A DNA stretch of 64,000 bases from Bradyrhizobium diazoefficiens (GCF_016599855.1 NZ_CP067041.1:1984001-2048000), one strand, 5' to 3'; shown: positions 19,733 to 28,379, counted from the stretch's first letter. Made by a program: numbers and translations. Notes: generated by a model not told the origin, from the sequence alone.

Positions 19733-19820
19733 GTAGGGTGGGCAAAGGCGCATTTGCGCCGTGCCCACCATCTTTTCTGAGAGAGACGTGGTGGGCACGC
19801 TTTCGCTTTGCCCACCCTAC
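19733..19820. repeat. Nested palindromic intergenic repeat (GTAGGGTGGGCAAAG type)
   Basis: Perfect 15-bp inverted arms (19733-19747 and 19806-19820) enclose a second inverted repeat built on GTGCCCACCA (19761-19770) and TGGTGGGCAC (19789-19798). It fills the gap between two convergent genes and could fold as a terminator for both. A one-arm copy with a single mismatch lies at 27129-27143. Confidence 0.75.
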
Positions 19821-19837
19821 GAGACCGTGCCCGCCCG

Positions 19838-20695
19838 CTAGCAATTGACCCTCAACCCCACGCCGCCGTGGACGGTGTTGCCGACCGGTTGCGGGCCGAG
19901 CGTGCCGTTAGCGAAGAGGTCGATGATCCAACCCTTCTGCACGCGGAAGCCGAGGCGGCCACCATATTCGAACCAGCCTTGGTTGCCCATCGTCGGCACC
20001 ACCATGCCATCGCCGGTCACGGTGGCGACGATGCCGCTGCGGCTGCCGAACGATTGCACCCAGTTCGCAGCATTGGTCGAACTCGTCACGCTCACCGAAC
20101 CCAGACTGGTGTTGTAGCTGCGGCTATGGCGCGCCTTCTCCCATGGCGTGAGGATCGTGCCGACATCGAAGAAAGGTCGCGACGAGCCCCAATCGATGAA
20201 ATCATAGCGCAGCGCGAAGGCGCCGATCGGCGCGCTCGTGATGTTGTAGCCGCCCTCGCTATATTGCGTGCAGGCGAGGCCGGCGAGCAGCGACAGACTG
20301 GGCGTCAGCTCCTTGCGGCCGTGGACGCCGGCGGAGAACGAGCCGGCCGAGCCGAACGCGCTGACGCAGTCGCTGCAATTGACCTGCTCGTTGACGCCGA
20401 GCAGTACCGTACCGAGCACCCGGTTGGTGATCATCTGGTTGAAGCGCTGATTGGCGAGGGCGCCGATCGAATTGCCGCTGGAGTCGGAGCCGGTTGGCAT
20501 CGGATTCGGCGACGGGGACGGGCTCGGCGACGGCGAAGGGTTTGGTGTAGGTGTAGGACTTGGGGTGGGCGTATGGGTCGGCGTGGGCGTCGGTGTCTGA
20601 GCCGCCGCCGTCTGCAATTGAGCGGCCAGCAGCATCAGCGTCCCGGCTGCGGCCACCGCTCGGAGGACGAAGCGGCGCATTGTAAGCTTCGCCAT
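19838..20695 (-). CDS. Outer-membrane beta-barrel-like protein with Pro/Thr/Ser linker
   Basis: This 285-residue protein has a clear signal peptide (cleavage likely after AAAQ near residue 33). A low-complexity TPTP/SPSP stretch at about residues 34-66 follows. The C-terminal domain of ~210 residues has alternating hydrophobic strands and many aromatic residues (FALRYDFIDW, WFEYGGRLGFRVQKGW), as in outer-membrane barrels. Two cysteines (NCSDC) and a C-terminal Cys occur. It starts two bases after the stop of the frameshifted FecR-domain gene, so the two were one operon. I do not recognise a specific family. A porin-like or surface role is an inference. Confidence 0.8.
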   Translation of the reverse strand: MAKLTMRRFVLRAVAAAGTLMLLAAQLQTAAAQTPTPTPTHTPTPSPTPTPNPSPSPSPSPSPNPMPTGSDSSGNSIGALANQRFNQMITNRVLGTVLLGVNEQVNCSDCVSAFGSAGSFSAGVHGRKELTPSLSLLAGLACTQYSEGGYNITSAPIGAFALRYDFIDWGSSRPFFDVGTILTPWEKARHSRSYNTSLGSVSVTSSTNAANWVQSFGSRSGIVATVTGDGMVVPTMGNQGWFEYGGRLGFRVQKGWIIDLFANGTLGPQPVGNTVHGGVGLRVNC

Positions 20696-20697
20696 CG

Positions 20698-21296
20698 TCA
20701 GCGCCCGCTCAGCATGTCGTCCTCGTGGACGGCGGGCGTGATGGTCGGCAAGGCATCGGCATATTGGTTGATAGCGCAGAGCCCGGCATTGGCGGCGAAG
20801 GTCCAGGGCGGCGTGTTGGTCTCGGTGATGGAGACCTTGCCGCCGGCCGAGGTGATGACTGCGGTACGCCCCGCTGGGTGAGCTGAATGCACTGGAAGTT
20901 CAGCGTGCAGACGCTGGCCGCCCCCTCCTGGAGCATGACGACCGATAGGCCGCGCTGCGACAGGATGTCGAGCGTGGTGCCGCGAACGCCGATGGTTGCG
21001 AGCGGCGTGGTGATCTTGTAGGCGGTCTTCTCGGAATGTCCGGTGACGAAGCGGAAGGCGCCGGTGGTCATGCGGATCGCGACGTCGCCATAGCTGTGCT
21101 CGTCGTTGAAGACAGTGCGGTCGAGCTTCAGCGTCGCGCTTGGCCCGAGCGACAAATTGGTGCTGTCGGCCATGACGAAGCGCGCCGCGCTGTCGGCACC
21201 GGTGCGCACGGTCACGTCGCGCAGCATGCTGTCGCCGACATTAATCGGCCTCGTGCTTGCGGCGACGCGCACCAGATCGTACCGGATCGCGCACAT
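20698..21296 (-). pseudogene. FecR-domain protein gene, frameshifted near 20868
   Basis: The first frame encodes a FecR-type domain (VNVGD-like strand, VRTGADSAARFVMADSTNLS, then ATIGVRGTTLDI) as far as CIQLTQRG near 20868. Beyond that point it turns into low-complexity Pro/Ser/Arg. The next frame continues the family sequence (GRTAVITSAGGKVSITETN) to a stop at 20698, so one base appears to be missing. The N-terminus also lacks the expected export signal. The open frames are 20709-21296 and 20698-20892. In intact relatives the domain is exported and often paired with an outer-membrane protein, as the barrel gene downstream suggests. A sequencing error is possible. Confidence 0.8.
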
Positions 21297-21467
21297 TCGT
21301 GTTATGGCAGAATGACCACAAGCGGCGCGGGACGAGCGTTAGCTTAGTGAGAGTTGTGGCGGGATGCGTTCAATGGATCGGCTGAGTTGCTTTTTATTCG
21401 CGGTGACGCAGATTTGCCACGCAAAATAGCCCCACTTCAGTCGCTTGAAGCACACCCGGCTCCAAAG

Positions 21468-22730
21468 GTGTCGCAAAGCGCAGTGATCGCTGTCGCGATC
21501 TTCCTAGCCGCGCATCTTGCGCTGCTGGTCGGGCTGACGACGCCGGAGAAATTCGTCTTCGACGAGGTGCATTACGTGCCGGCGGCGCGGCAGATGCTGG
21601 GCGCCGCGCCGTCGCAGCCGATGCTCAATCCGATGCATCCGCCGCTGGCGAAAGAGCTGATCGCGGCATCGATCGCAGCATTCGGCGACAATGCGCTGGG
21701 CTGGCGCTATCCGGCGACGCTGTTCGGTGCGCTCGCGATCGTCGCGATCTATCTCTGCGGTCTCGCGCTGTTCGGATCGCAGGGGCCGGCGATCGCGTCG
21801 GCGCTGATCGCGGCGTTCAACCAGATGCTCTATGTGCAGGCGCGCATCGCGATGCTGGACATCTTTGCGCTCGGCTTCAGCCTGCTTGCGATCGCCGCCT
21901 TCATGCACGGCTTTCGACGCGAACGGCCGCAGGCGCTGTTCGCGCTTGCGGGCAGCCTGTTCGGTCTCGCCGCCGCCTGCAAATGGAGCGGGCTGTTTCC
22001 GCTCGGCGTCTGCATTGTCATCGTGGCGGTGATCCACCTGATGCAAGGCTGGCACACGCTGTTTGCCGATGCGAAGCCGGGCGACTGGTACCGCCCCGAT
22101 TGCTGGCCTGCCTTCAGGGCGCATGATGCCGCGCTCTGCTTCGTGCTGCTGCCGGCACTGACGTATCTCGCTGCTTTCGTTCCGCTCTACGGGCTGTCGT
22201 TGTCGGATCTGATCGAAGCGCAGCGGCGCATCTTTGCGGACAACACTACGACAGCCATCGCCGGCCACACCTATATGAGCTCGTGGCCGTCCTGGCCATT
22301 GCTGGCGCGGCCGGTGTGGTTCCTGTTCGACAAGACCACGGACGACAACGTCGCGGCGATCGTTTTCCTCGGCAATCCGCTGGTGCTGTGGCCGGCGCTG
22401 CTCGCGCTCGCAATCGTATTGCGCGACTTCATCGTCGCGCGCCGCTGGGATGCGTTTTTGATCGTGGGGTTTTATTTCGGTCCCTGGCTCGCCTGGGCGC
22501 TGCTGCCGCGCACGCTGGGCTTCATCTATTATTATCTGCCGGCTGCAACCGCGGCCTCGCTCGCGCTGGTGTACGTGCTGCGCCGAGAGGGCCTGCCGCG
22601 GTGGCTATTGTGGGCCTATGTCGGCGTCGCCGCGATCGGCTTTGCCGTGATGCTGCCGATCTCAGCCGCCTTCATCGGCACGTCGATGCAGATGTTCAAC
22701 CGGCTGATGCTGTTCCAGAGCTGGATCTGA
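21468..22730 (+). CDS. PMT-type glycosyltransferase (dolichyl-phosphate-mannose mannosyltransferase family)
   Basis: This 420-residue integral membrane protein has about ten helices. The catalytic loop after the first helix reads KFVFDEVHYVPAARQM, with the acidic pair Asp32-Glu33 expected of GT39/GT-C enzymes. MHPPLAKELIA follows, another family landmark. It should transfer mannose from a lipid-linked donor to a protein or glycan on the periplasmic side; the acceptor is unknown. The frame opens at a TTG at 21354, but those first residues are not hydrophobic or conserved-looking. I prefer the GTG at 21468 just before the first helix. It is divergent from the FecR-domain relic. Confidence 0.85.
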   Translation: MSQSAVIAVAIFLAAHLALLVGLTTPEKFVFDEVHYVPAARQMLGAAPSQPMLNPMHPPLAKELIAASIAAFGDNALGWRYPATLFGALAIVAIYLCGLALFGSQGPAIASALIAAFNQMLYVQARIAMLDIFALGFSLLAIAAFMHGFRRERPQALFALAGSLFGLAAACKWSGLFPLGVCIVIVAVIHLMQGWHTLFADAKPGDWYRPDCWPAFRAHDAALCFVLLPALTYLAAFVPLYGLSLSDLIEAQRRIFADNTTTAIAGHTYMSSWPSWPLLARPVWFLFDKTTDDNVAAIVFLGNPLVLWPALLALAIVLRDFIVARRWDAFLIVGFYFGPWLAWALLPRTLGFIYYYLPAATAASLALVYVLRREGLPRWLLWAYVGVAAIGFAVMLPISAAFIGTSMQMFNRLMLFQSWI

Positions 22731-22738
22731 CAAGAGAA

Positions 22739-22770
22739 AAGCCGCCTGCCACTGTCGCGGCAGGCGGCTT
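22739..22770. terminator. Rho-independent terminator between convergent genes
   Basis: A perfect 12-bp stem (AAGCCGCCTGCC with GGCAGGCGGCTT, 8-nt loop) lies between the PMT and OmpA-like genes. On the minus strand it is followed by TTTTCTCTTG, so it is strongest for the OmpA-like gene. It may also act for the PMT gene. Confidence 0.85.
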
Positions 22771-22781
22771 GTCGCTTGCAA

Positions 22782-23423
22782 TCATTTGGATGCGGTCTTG
22801 GTATCCATGTTCACGACCTGGACGCGGCGGTTGATCGGGTCGGCGCCGTTGGCGGTGTCCTTCAACTTGGTCTTGCCATAGCCGACAGTGACGAGATCCT
22901 TGCCGTTGAGGCCGTAATTCTGCACCAGGTATTTCTTGATCGTGTCGGCGCGACGCTCCGAGAGTCCCTGATTGTACTCTTCCGTGCCGATCGCGTCGGT
23001 GTGGCCGGCAACCACGAAGGTCGAACCTTTCAGCGACGGATCTGACAGCGCCTTGCCGAGCGCCTGCACCGAGGGCACCGAGGTCTTGGCGATGTCGGCC
23101 GAGTTGTAGTCGAACTGGATCTCCAGATCGATGTTCGGCTTGGTCGCCGCGAGCTCGGCGATCTGCTCGCGCTCGCCCATCGAGAGCGAACGGGTCTGCC
23201 GGTTGCGTACGGTGTTCAGGAAGCTCGCTTCCTTGGCCTGCGCCGTCGGATCGACCTGCGGACCGGCGGACAAGCCGCGGGTGATCGGCTTGGGCTTCAA
23301 CGCATCGAGGATCTGGCCCGCGGAGACGTCGGTCTCTCCGGCGAAAGCCAAGCCTGCCGTCAACGACAGCGCAGCCGTGAGCGTGATCGCCTTCAGTCCA
23401 AAAAACTTGTTGAAATCGGTCAT
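22782..23423 (-). CDS. OmpA family envelope protein
   Basis: This 213-residue protein has a signal peptide (cleavage likely after AFA near residue 28). A linker of ~70 residues is followed by a C-terminal OmpA domain that binds peptidoglycan: IQFDYNSADI, VVAGHTDAIGTEEYNQGLSE with the conserved Asp, and INRRVQVV. It lacks an N-terminal barrel, so it is a periplasmic or lipid-free anchor rather than a porin. A GAGG lies nine bases upstream of the ATG. It is transcribed alone and followed by a strong terminator. Confidence 0.9.
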   Translation of the reverse strand: MTDFNKFFGLKAITLTAALSLTAGLAFAGETDVSAGQILDALKPKPITRGLSAGPQVDPTAQAKEASFLNTVRNRQTRSLSMGEREQIAELAATKPNIDLEIQFDYNSADIAKTSVPSVQALGKALSDPSLKGSTFVVAGHTDAIGTEEYNQGLSERRADTIKKYLVQNYGLNGKDLVTVGYGKTKLKDTANGADPINRRVQVVNMDTKTASK

Positions 23424-23753
23424 TGTCGGATCCTCGCTGTGACGCCTGATGACGATATGATGCTGCGAGCATAGGGAAGGTTCAAAGGCTCAGATGTGAT
23501 CCTCGTCACGGTGCCGGGGCGCTCCGGTTCCGCGCCGGCACTGGCGGACCGCGGAAACCAGCGGACATCGATCGTCGCAAAGCCGTCGCCGCGTGGCCTG
23601 CTCGCGAACAAGAAATCGGCCAGATGCCCGCCTAGCAAACACCCTTCATTAGACATCGAGACGAGGGGAGCCGAGTTCCGTCCAGTGCCGAGGCCAAGTG
23701 ACTATCAATTCTATCGCAGCGGCCCGCCGGATCGGACTGTGTCTCTGAACGCC
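23424..23753. other. Intergenic region upstream of the OmpA-like gene
   Basis: I see no convincing gene in these 330 bases. They must contain the OmpA-like promoter at the left end and the promoter of the small membrane protein at the right. A short inverted repeat (GTGCCGG at 23511-23517, CCGGCAC at 23535-23541) is present. The frame of the next gene is open here, so an upstream start such as the GTG at 23685 cannot be excluded. Confidence 0.5.
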
Positions 23754-23999
23754 ATGCCCATCTATATCGGCGCGGCGATGATTGCGATCGCGATCCTGCT
23801 CTCGACGCTGATCACCGGGCTGACCAGCCGTTATGTCGGCCTCGAAGCTCCGACCGAGGAGAACATGTGGCTGGTCGACCGCCTCACCGGCAGCGTTTAT
23901 CGCTGCCAGGCCGAGGCGCGCGGCAAGGCCATTTGCGAGCCGGACATCGCCACCGGCAGCCTCGGCGGCCGGTCTAACGCGCCGAAGGACAGCCGCTGA
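23754..23999 (+). CDS. Small single-pass membrane protein, unknown function
   Basis: This 81-residue protein has one N-terminal hydrophobic helix (IGAAMIAIAILLSTLITGL) and a soluble tail of about 55 residues containing two cysteines (VYRCQAEARGKAICEPD). It is probably anchored with the tail outside the cytoplasm. The ATG at 23754 lacks a ribosome site. A GTG at 23685, about fourteen bases after GAGGGGAG, would add 23 residues. I do not recognise a family. Confidence 0.65.
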   Translation: MPIYIGAAMIAIAILLSTLITGLTSRYVGLEAPTEENMWLVDRLTGSVYRCQAEARGKAICEPDIATGSLGGRSNAPKDSR

Positions 24000-24120
24000 G
24001 CGCTCCCGCCTTCGCATTGCAGCAAGAAAATTGTCTTCTCCGCGAAACGATCTCGCCCGAGAATACGTATTGCGAATGCCGGCATGACGCCGGTTTCGTT
24101 TTGCTCGAGGAGACTTTTCG

Positions 24121-24375
24121 ATGAAGACCTTGCTCACCGCCGCAGCTTTTGTCGCGTTCGCTTTTTCGCTGTCCCCCGCCTCCGCCGCGATGATGGCCTG
24201 CACCAAGGACAACATGATGAAGACCGCCGCCGCGATGGGCGGCACCCCCGATACGCCGGCCAAGATGGCGGCGAACAAGGAAATGGCCATGGCCAACACG
24301 GACATGAGCAACGGCAAGATGAAGAGCGCCTGCATGCATTACATGAAATCGCAGAAAGCCATGTCGATGAAGTAA
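24121..24375 (+). CDS. Small exported methionine-rich protein
   Basis: This 84-residue protein has a signal peptide (cleavage after ASA near residue 22), leaving about 60 residues with roughly twelve methionines and two cysteines (MMACTKDNMM, KSACMHYMKS). Met-rich periplasmic peptides can bind copper, but no known copper motif is clear and no metal genes are nearby. GAGGAG nine bases before the ATG and a terminator at 24391 show a self-contained gene. The function is unknown. Confidence 0.8.
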   Translation: MKTLLTAAAFVAFAFSLSPASAAMMACTKDNMMKTAAAMGGTPDTPAKMAANKEMAMANTDMSNGKMKSACMHYMKSQKAMSMK

Positions 24376-24390
24376 CGCGCCCATCGTTTG

Positions 24391-24427
24391 GCCGCGCTGT
24401 CAGCAGATGGCAGCGCGGCTTTTCTTT
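24391..24427 (+). terminator. Rho-independent terminator after the Met-rich gene
   Basis: The stem GCCGCGCTG (24391-24399) with CAGCGCGGC (24411-24419) is followed directly by TTTTCTTT. Confidence 0.9.
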
Positions 24428-24498
24428 GACTGCCGCTTTGCCCCGTTCTTTCTCTTGTTCTTTCTCTTGGCGCGAATCCCGCTACATTGCTCCCTGCA

Positions 24499-25659
24499 AT
24501 GTCACGCGCGCCCAAACCCGTCCCCCTCACCACGACAAACGCCCGGCAGATCTGGCTGCATGCGCAGCGGCTCGACACGCGCGCGCCGTTCGGCGAGGGC
24601 GCGGCAGCTGTGGCGGATGCGGTCGCCCATCTCGGCTATGTGCAGATCGATACCATCAACGTGATCGAGCGCTGCCATCATCACATCCTCTTCAGCCGCA
24701 TCCCGTCCTACCGCCGCGCCGACCTGCGTCATGCCCAGAGCATCGACAAAAGTGTGTTCGAATACTGGACCCATGCGCTGTCCTACGTGCCGTCGGACGA
24801 TTTCCGCTTCTTCCTGCCGGCGATGCGCGAGCACAAGCGCGAGGGGCATCGATGGTATGCCTCGGTGACGCCGGCCGACACGCGCAAGGTGATGCGGCTG
24901 TTGCGTGCCGGCCCGCTGACGATCCGCGACATCGAGGACGACGTGCTCACCGAGAAGGAGCATTTGTGGCAAAGCCGCAAGCCGTCGAAGCGGGCGCTTC
25001 AGCTGGCCTTCTACACCGGCGTTGCGACCATCAGCGCGCGCCAGGGCATGCTCAAGACCTATGATCTGATGACGCGGCATTTTGGCTGGGACAAGCTGCC
25101 GAAGCCGGCCTCGCCCAAGGAGATCACGGCCTATCTGCTCGACCGCGCGCTCCGCTCACAGGGCGTCGTCAGCCTCGATTCGACCTGCCATCTCGACGCG
25201 CCAAGCAAGAAGGCGGTCGCGTCCCTGATCGCGACGCGCGTTCGCCGCGGCGAGCTCGTACCTGTCGCGATCGAGGCAGCCGGCAAGCAGGAGCATTGGG
25301 CCGCGCCTGCGGCGCTTGAGCCTGCCGAGATGCCGCCCGATCTCGTCCACATCCTCTCGCCGTTCGATCCGCTGATCATCCAGCGCAAGCGCACCAATCT
25401 GATCTTCGGCTACAACCATCTGTTCGAAGCCTACGTGCCGAAGGCCAAGCGCAAGCTCGGCTATTTTGCGCTCCCCGTGCTGGTCGGCGACGAGATCGTC
25501 GCCGCGCTCGACCTCAAGACCGACCGGCAGACCAAGAAGCTGTTGATGCAGAAATGGACCTGGCTCGGGCAGGGCAAGAAGGCGGCGGGGCGCAAGGACC
25601 TCAAGCAGAAGATCGAGGACGAGCTCGATCGCTTCGAGCGGTTTCAGCTGGCGGAGTGA
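24499..25659 (+). CDS. ycaQ: YcaQ-type winged-helix DNA glycosylase
   Basis: YcaQ/AlkZ proteins remove alkylated bases and unhook interstrand crosslinks using tandem winged-helix domains. The 386-residue product opens with NARQIWLHAQRL and carries the catalytic QxD motif as Gln49-Ile50-Asp51 in GYVQIDTINVIERCHHHILF. The QxD form matches the YcaQ branch rather than the QxQ of AlkZ. The conserved LSPFDPLIIQRKRTNLIFGY segment is near the C-terminus. A TTG four codons upstream is a less likely start. It stands alone on its strand, with no toxin biosynthesis genes nearby, so general repair is more likely than self-resistance. Confidence 0.9.
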   Translation: MSRAPKPVPLTTTNARQIWLHAQRLDTRAPFGEGAAAVADAVAHLGYVQIDTINVIERCHHHILFSRIPSYRRADLRHAQSIDKSVFEYWTHALSYVPSDDFRFFLPAMREHKREGHRWYASVTPADTRKVMRLLRAGPLTIRDIEDDVLTEKEHLWQSRKPSKRALQLAFYTGVATISARQGMLKTYDLMTRHFGWDKLPKPASPKEITAYLLDRALRSQGVVSLDSTCHLDAPSKKAVASLIATRVRRGELVPVAIEAAGKQEHWAAPAALEPAEMPPDLVHILSPFDPLIIQRKRTNLIFGYNHLFEAYVPKAKRKLGYFALPVLVGDEIVAALDLKTDRQTKKLLMQKWTWLGQGKKAAGRKDLKQKIEDELDRFERFQLAE

Positions 25660-25787
25660 AGGCTGCTCGCCATCGGTGCAACGGAGTTGGCCGGTTGCGT
25701 CCCGTGCATTGCTTGCTCCATTGACTCTTTGTCCGCGATGCTGAAAACCGCAATCAGCCCATAAGAGCAACAACCCGGGGGGAAGCC

Positions 25788-27119
25788 ATGAGCCAGACCA
25801 CGACTTATGCCGGTTCGGCCGGTACAACCAAGAGCGAAATCGAAACTTCGACCATCCGCGCCATCTCCTGGCGCCTGATCCCGTTCCTGGTGCTGGCCTA
25901 CTTCTTCTCCTATCTCGACCGCGTTAATCTCGGCTTCGCCGCGCTGACCATGAATGCGGAGCTCAAGTTCACGTCGCTGATCTTCTCCTGGGGCGCCGGC
26001 ATCTTCTTCATTGGCTATTTCATCTTCGAGGTGCCGAGCAATCTGGCGCTGGAGAGGTTCGGCGCGAGCCGCTGGATCGCCCGCATCATGGTGACCTGGG
26101 GCATCATCTCGGCGCTGATGGCGCTGGTGAGCGGCGCCACCAGCTTCTACGTCCTGCGCTTTCTGCTCGGCGTTGCCGAGGCCGGCTTCTTCCCAGGCAT
26201 CATCCTCTATCTCACCTACTGGTATCCGGCCGAATATCGCGCCCGCTTCCTCGCCGCCTTTGCGATCGCCGTCCCCGTTTCGACCGTGATCGGCGCGCCG
26301 ATCTCGGGCCTTCTGCTCGGGCTGGACGGCGCGATGGGGCTGAAGGGCTGGCAGTGGCTGTTCATCATCGAGGGCGTCCCCTCGGTGCTGCTCGGCATCG
26401 TCACCTGGTTCTACCTGACGGACAGGCCGGAGAAGGCGGACTGGCTCTCGGCCGAGCAGAAAGCCTGGCTCAAAGCCCGGCTCGATTCCGAAATCGCAAT
26501 CAAACAGGCGGTAAAGCACCCCTCGCTCGGCGAAGCGCTGTCGTCGCCAAAGGTGATCGCGCTCAGCCTGATCTATTTCGGCTTCGTCGGCGCGCTCTAT
26601 GGCATGCAGTTCTGGCTGCCGCAGATCGTCAAGGCGTTCGGCCTGACCAACGCGCAGACCGGCTTCGTCACCGCGATCCCCTATCTGTTCGGCACTGTCG
26701 CCATGATCCTGTGGGCGCGTCATTCGGATGCCAAGCGCGAGCGCGTGATGCATGTCGGTGCGCCGCTGCTGCTCACCGCCGTTGCGCTCGCCGTCTCCAG
26801 CTATCTCACCGATCCCACCATGACGATGGTGGTGCTGACAGTCGCCGCGATCGGGGTGTTCTGCTGCTTCGGCGTGTTCTGGACCCTGCCGACGGCCTGG
26901 CTCTCCGGCACGGCCGCTGCCGGCGCCATCGCGCTGATCAACTCGGTCGGCAACCTCGCAGGCTTCGGCGGGCCGTACTTGATCGGCTGGGTCAAGGAAG
27001 CCACCGGCCAGACCTCGACCGGGCTTGTGGTGCTCGCAGTGCTGCCGTTGTTGGCCGGCATCCTGGCCTTTATCGGCGGCCACGACAGCAAGATCGAGTT
27101 CGTGGAGCGCGGGCGATAA
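25788..27119 (+). CDS. MFS transporter, anion:cation symporter type
   Basis: This 443-residue permease has twelve predicted membrane helices and the landmarks of the ACS family: SYLDRVNLGFAALTMN in helix 1, GYFIFEVPSNLALERFGASR in loop 2-3, and the GVAEAGFFPGIILYLTYWYP segment of helix 4-5. ACS members import organic anions such as tartrate, phthalate or hydroxyphenylacetate, but the substrate cannot be deduced. A GGGGGGAAG precedes the ATG. No catabolic genes flank it. Confidence 0.92.
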   Translation: MSQTTTYAGSAGTTKSEIETSTIRAISWRLIPFLVLAYFFSYLDRVNLGFAALTMNAELKFTSLIFSWGAGIFFIGYFIFEVPSNLALERFGASRWIARIMVTWGIISALMALVSGATSFYVLRFLLGVAEAGFFPGIILYLTYWYPAEYRARFLAAFAIAVPVSTVIGAPISGLLLGLDGAMGLKGWQWLFIIEGVPSVLLGIVTWFYLTDRPEKADWLSAEQKAWLKARLDSEIAIKQAVKHPSLGEALSSPKVIALSLIYFGFVGALYGMQFWLPQIVKAFGLTNAQTGFVTAIPYLFGTVAMILWARHSDAKRERVMHVGAPLLLTAVALAVSSYLTDPTMTMVVLTVAAIGVFCCFGVFWTLPTAWLSGTAAAGAIALINSVGNLAGFGGPYLIGWVKEATGQTSTGLVVLAVLPLLAGILAFIGGHDSKIEFVERGR

Positions 27120-27128
27120 GAAGGCCTT

Positions 27129-27143
27129 GTAGGGTGAGCAAAG
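27129..27143. repeat. Partial copy of the 19733 palindromic element
   Basis: GTAGGGTGAGCAAAG matches one 15-bp arm of the element at 19733 with one mismatch. The partner arm is absent, so this is a decayed copy. Confidence 0.5.
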
Positions 27144-27196
27144 GCCCGCTTTGCGCCGATCCGAATCCTTACCACCCCATTCCGATCACGGATTTC

Positions 27197-27240
27197 TGAT
27201 GACTGACGATTATTGACTTTTATCAGTGATTAGTCGACAT
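27197..27240. promoter_or_regulatory. Imperfect dyad upstream of the RND efflux operon
   Basis: GACTGAC...TCAGTGATTAGTC forms an imperfect inverted repeat in an AT-rich stretch just before the adaptor gene. The TetR gene at the end of the operon is a plausible binder. This is weak evidence: the arms match only in part. Confidence 0.35.
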
Positions 27241-27272
27241 TCCTCTCATTGCAGCCGCAGGAGTGTCCGCCG

Positions 27273-28379
27273 ATGTTCGTCCGGTCCGTTTTATCCAGCT
27301 ATTCCAGGATCTTGGCAGGTGTGTCGCTGGCCTTGCTAGCTGCCGCGCTGGCCGGGTGCAATGACACCGTAGCGCAAAAGGCCGAGCCACCGAGGCCGGT
27401 TCTGGTCGCAACCGCCCATTATGATGCCGAGACGCCGGAGCGCAGCTTCGTCGGCACCATCAAGCCCCGGATCGAGAGCGATCTCGGTTTTCGCGTCGCT
27501 GGCAAAGTTGCAAAACGCCTCGTGGAAGTCGGCCAGACCGTTGAAATCGGCCAGCCGCTCGCCACCCTCGACGAGGTCGATCTGAAGCTCCAGGCCGAGC
27601 AGGCCGTTGCCGAGCAGACCGCTGCCACCGGCGTGCTGGCCCAGGCCGCGGCTGCCGAGCAGCGCGCCAAGGATTTGAAGGCCAAGGGCTGGACTACGGA
27701 TGCCCAGATGGACTCAAGCCGCGCCGCCGCCGACGAGGCCCGCGCGCGCCTGGACCGCGCCGTCCGCTCGGTCGAGCTGACGAACAATTCCCTTTCCTAC
27801 GCGACGCTCAACGCCGATGCCCGTGGCGTCGTCACCGCGACGCTGATCGAGCCCGGCCAGGTGGTCGCCGCGGGCCAGGCTGCAATCCGTGTCGCCCGCT
27901 TTGCCGAAAAGGAGGCGGTCGTTGCGATCCCTGAGACGCTGGTTGGACGAGCCAAGTCGGGCGTCGCCAGCGTCACTCTTTGGTCTGAGCCGGACAAGAA
28001 ATATACGGCCAAGCTGCGCGAGATCGCGCCCACCGCCGATCCCGCCACGCGGACGTATCTTGCAAAGTTCTCGCTGCCCGAGGCCGACGACAAGGTCGCG
28101 CTCGGCATGACCGCGACGCTGACGCTGTCGGACGCCGCAACCGAGCGCGTCGCGCGGCTGCCGCTGTCGGCGCTGTTCAACGAAGGCGGTAAGCCCTCCT
28201 TCTTCGTCGTCGACGACAATGGCGCGGTCACGCTGAAGCCGGTCGCGGTGAAGTCCTATGACAGCAACGACGTCGTCATCACCGGCGGCGTCGACGAGGG
28301 CGCCAAGATCGTCGCCCTTGGTGTCCAGAAGCTCGATCCCAGCCAGAAGGTGCGGGTCGTGTCGTCGCTGGCTTTCTAA
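27273..28379 (+). CDS. RND efflux periplasmic adaptor lipoprotein
   Basis: This is the membrane-fusion subunit that links an inner-membrane RND pump to an outer-membrane channel. The 368-residue product has a lipoprotein signal with lipobox LAGC (Cys near residue 29). A lipoyl-like half (FVGTIKPRIESDLGFRVAGKV), a coiled-coil hairpin (about 110-180) and beta-barrel domains follow. CAGGAG nine bases upstream fixes the start at 27273. It is the first gene of an operon with the pump and a TetR regulator. No outer-membrane channel gene is present, so a shared TolC-like channel is expected. Confidence 0.92.
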   Translation: MFVRSVLSSYSRILAGVSLALLAAALAGCNDTVAQKAEPPRPVLVATAHYDAETPERSFVGTIKPRIESDLGFRVAGKVAKRLVEVGQTVEIGQPLATLDEVDLKLQAEQAVAEQTAATGVLAQAAAAEQRAKDLKAKGWTTDAQMDSSRAAADEARARLDRAVRSVELTNNSLSYATLNADARGVVTATLIEPGQVVAAGQAAIRVARFAEKEAVVAIPETLVGRAKSGVASVTLWSEPDKKYTAKLREIAPTADPATRTYLAKFSLPEADDKVALGMTATLTLSDAATERVARLPLSALFNEGGKPSFFVVDDNGAVTLKPVAVKSYDSNDVVITGGVDEGAKIVALGVQKLDPSQKVRVVSSLAF

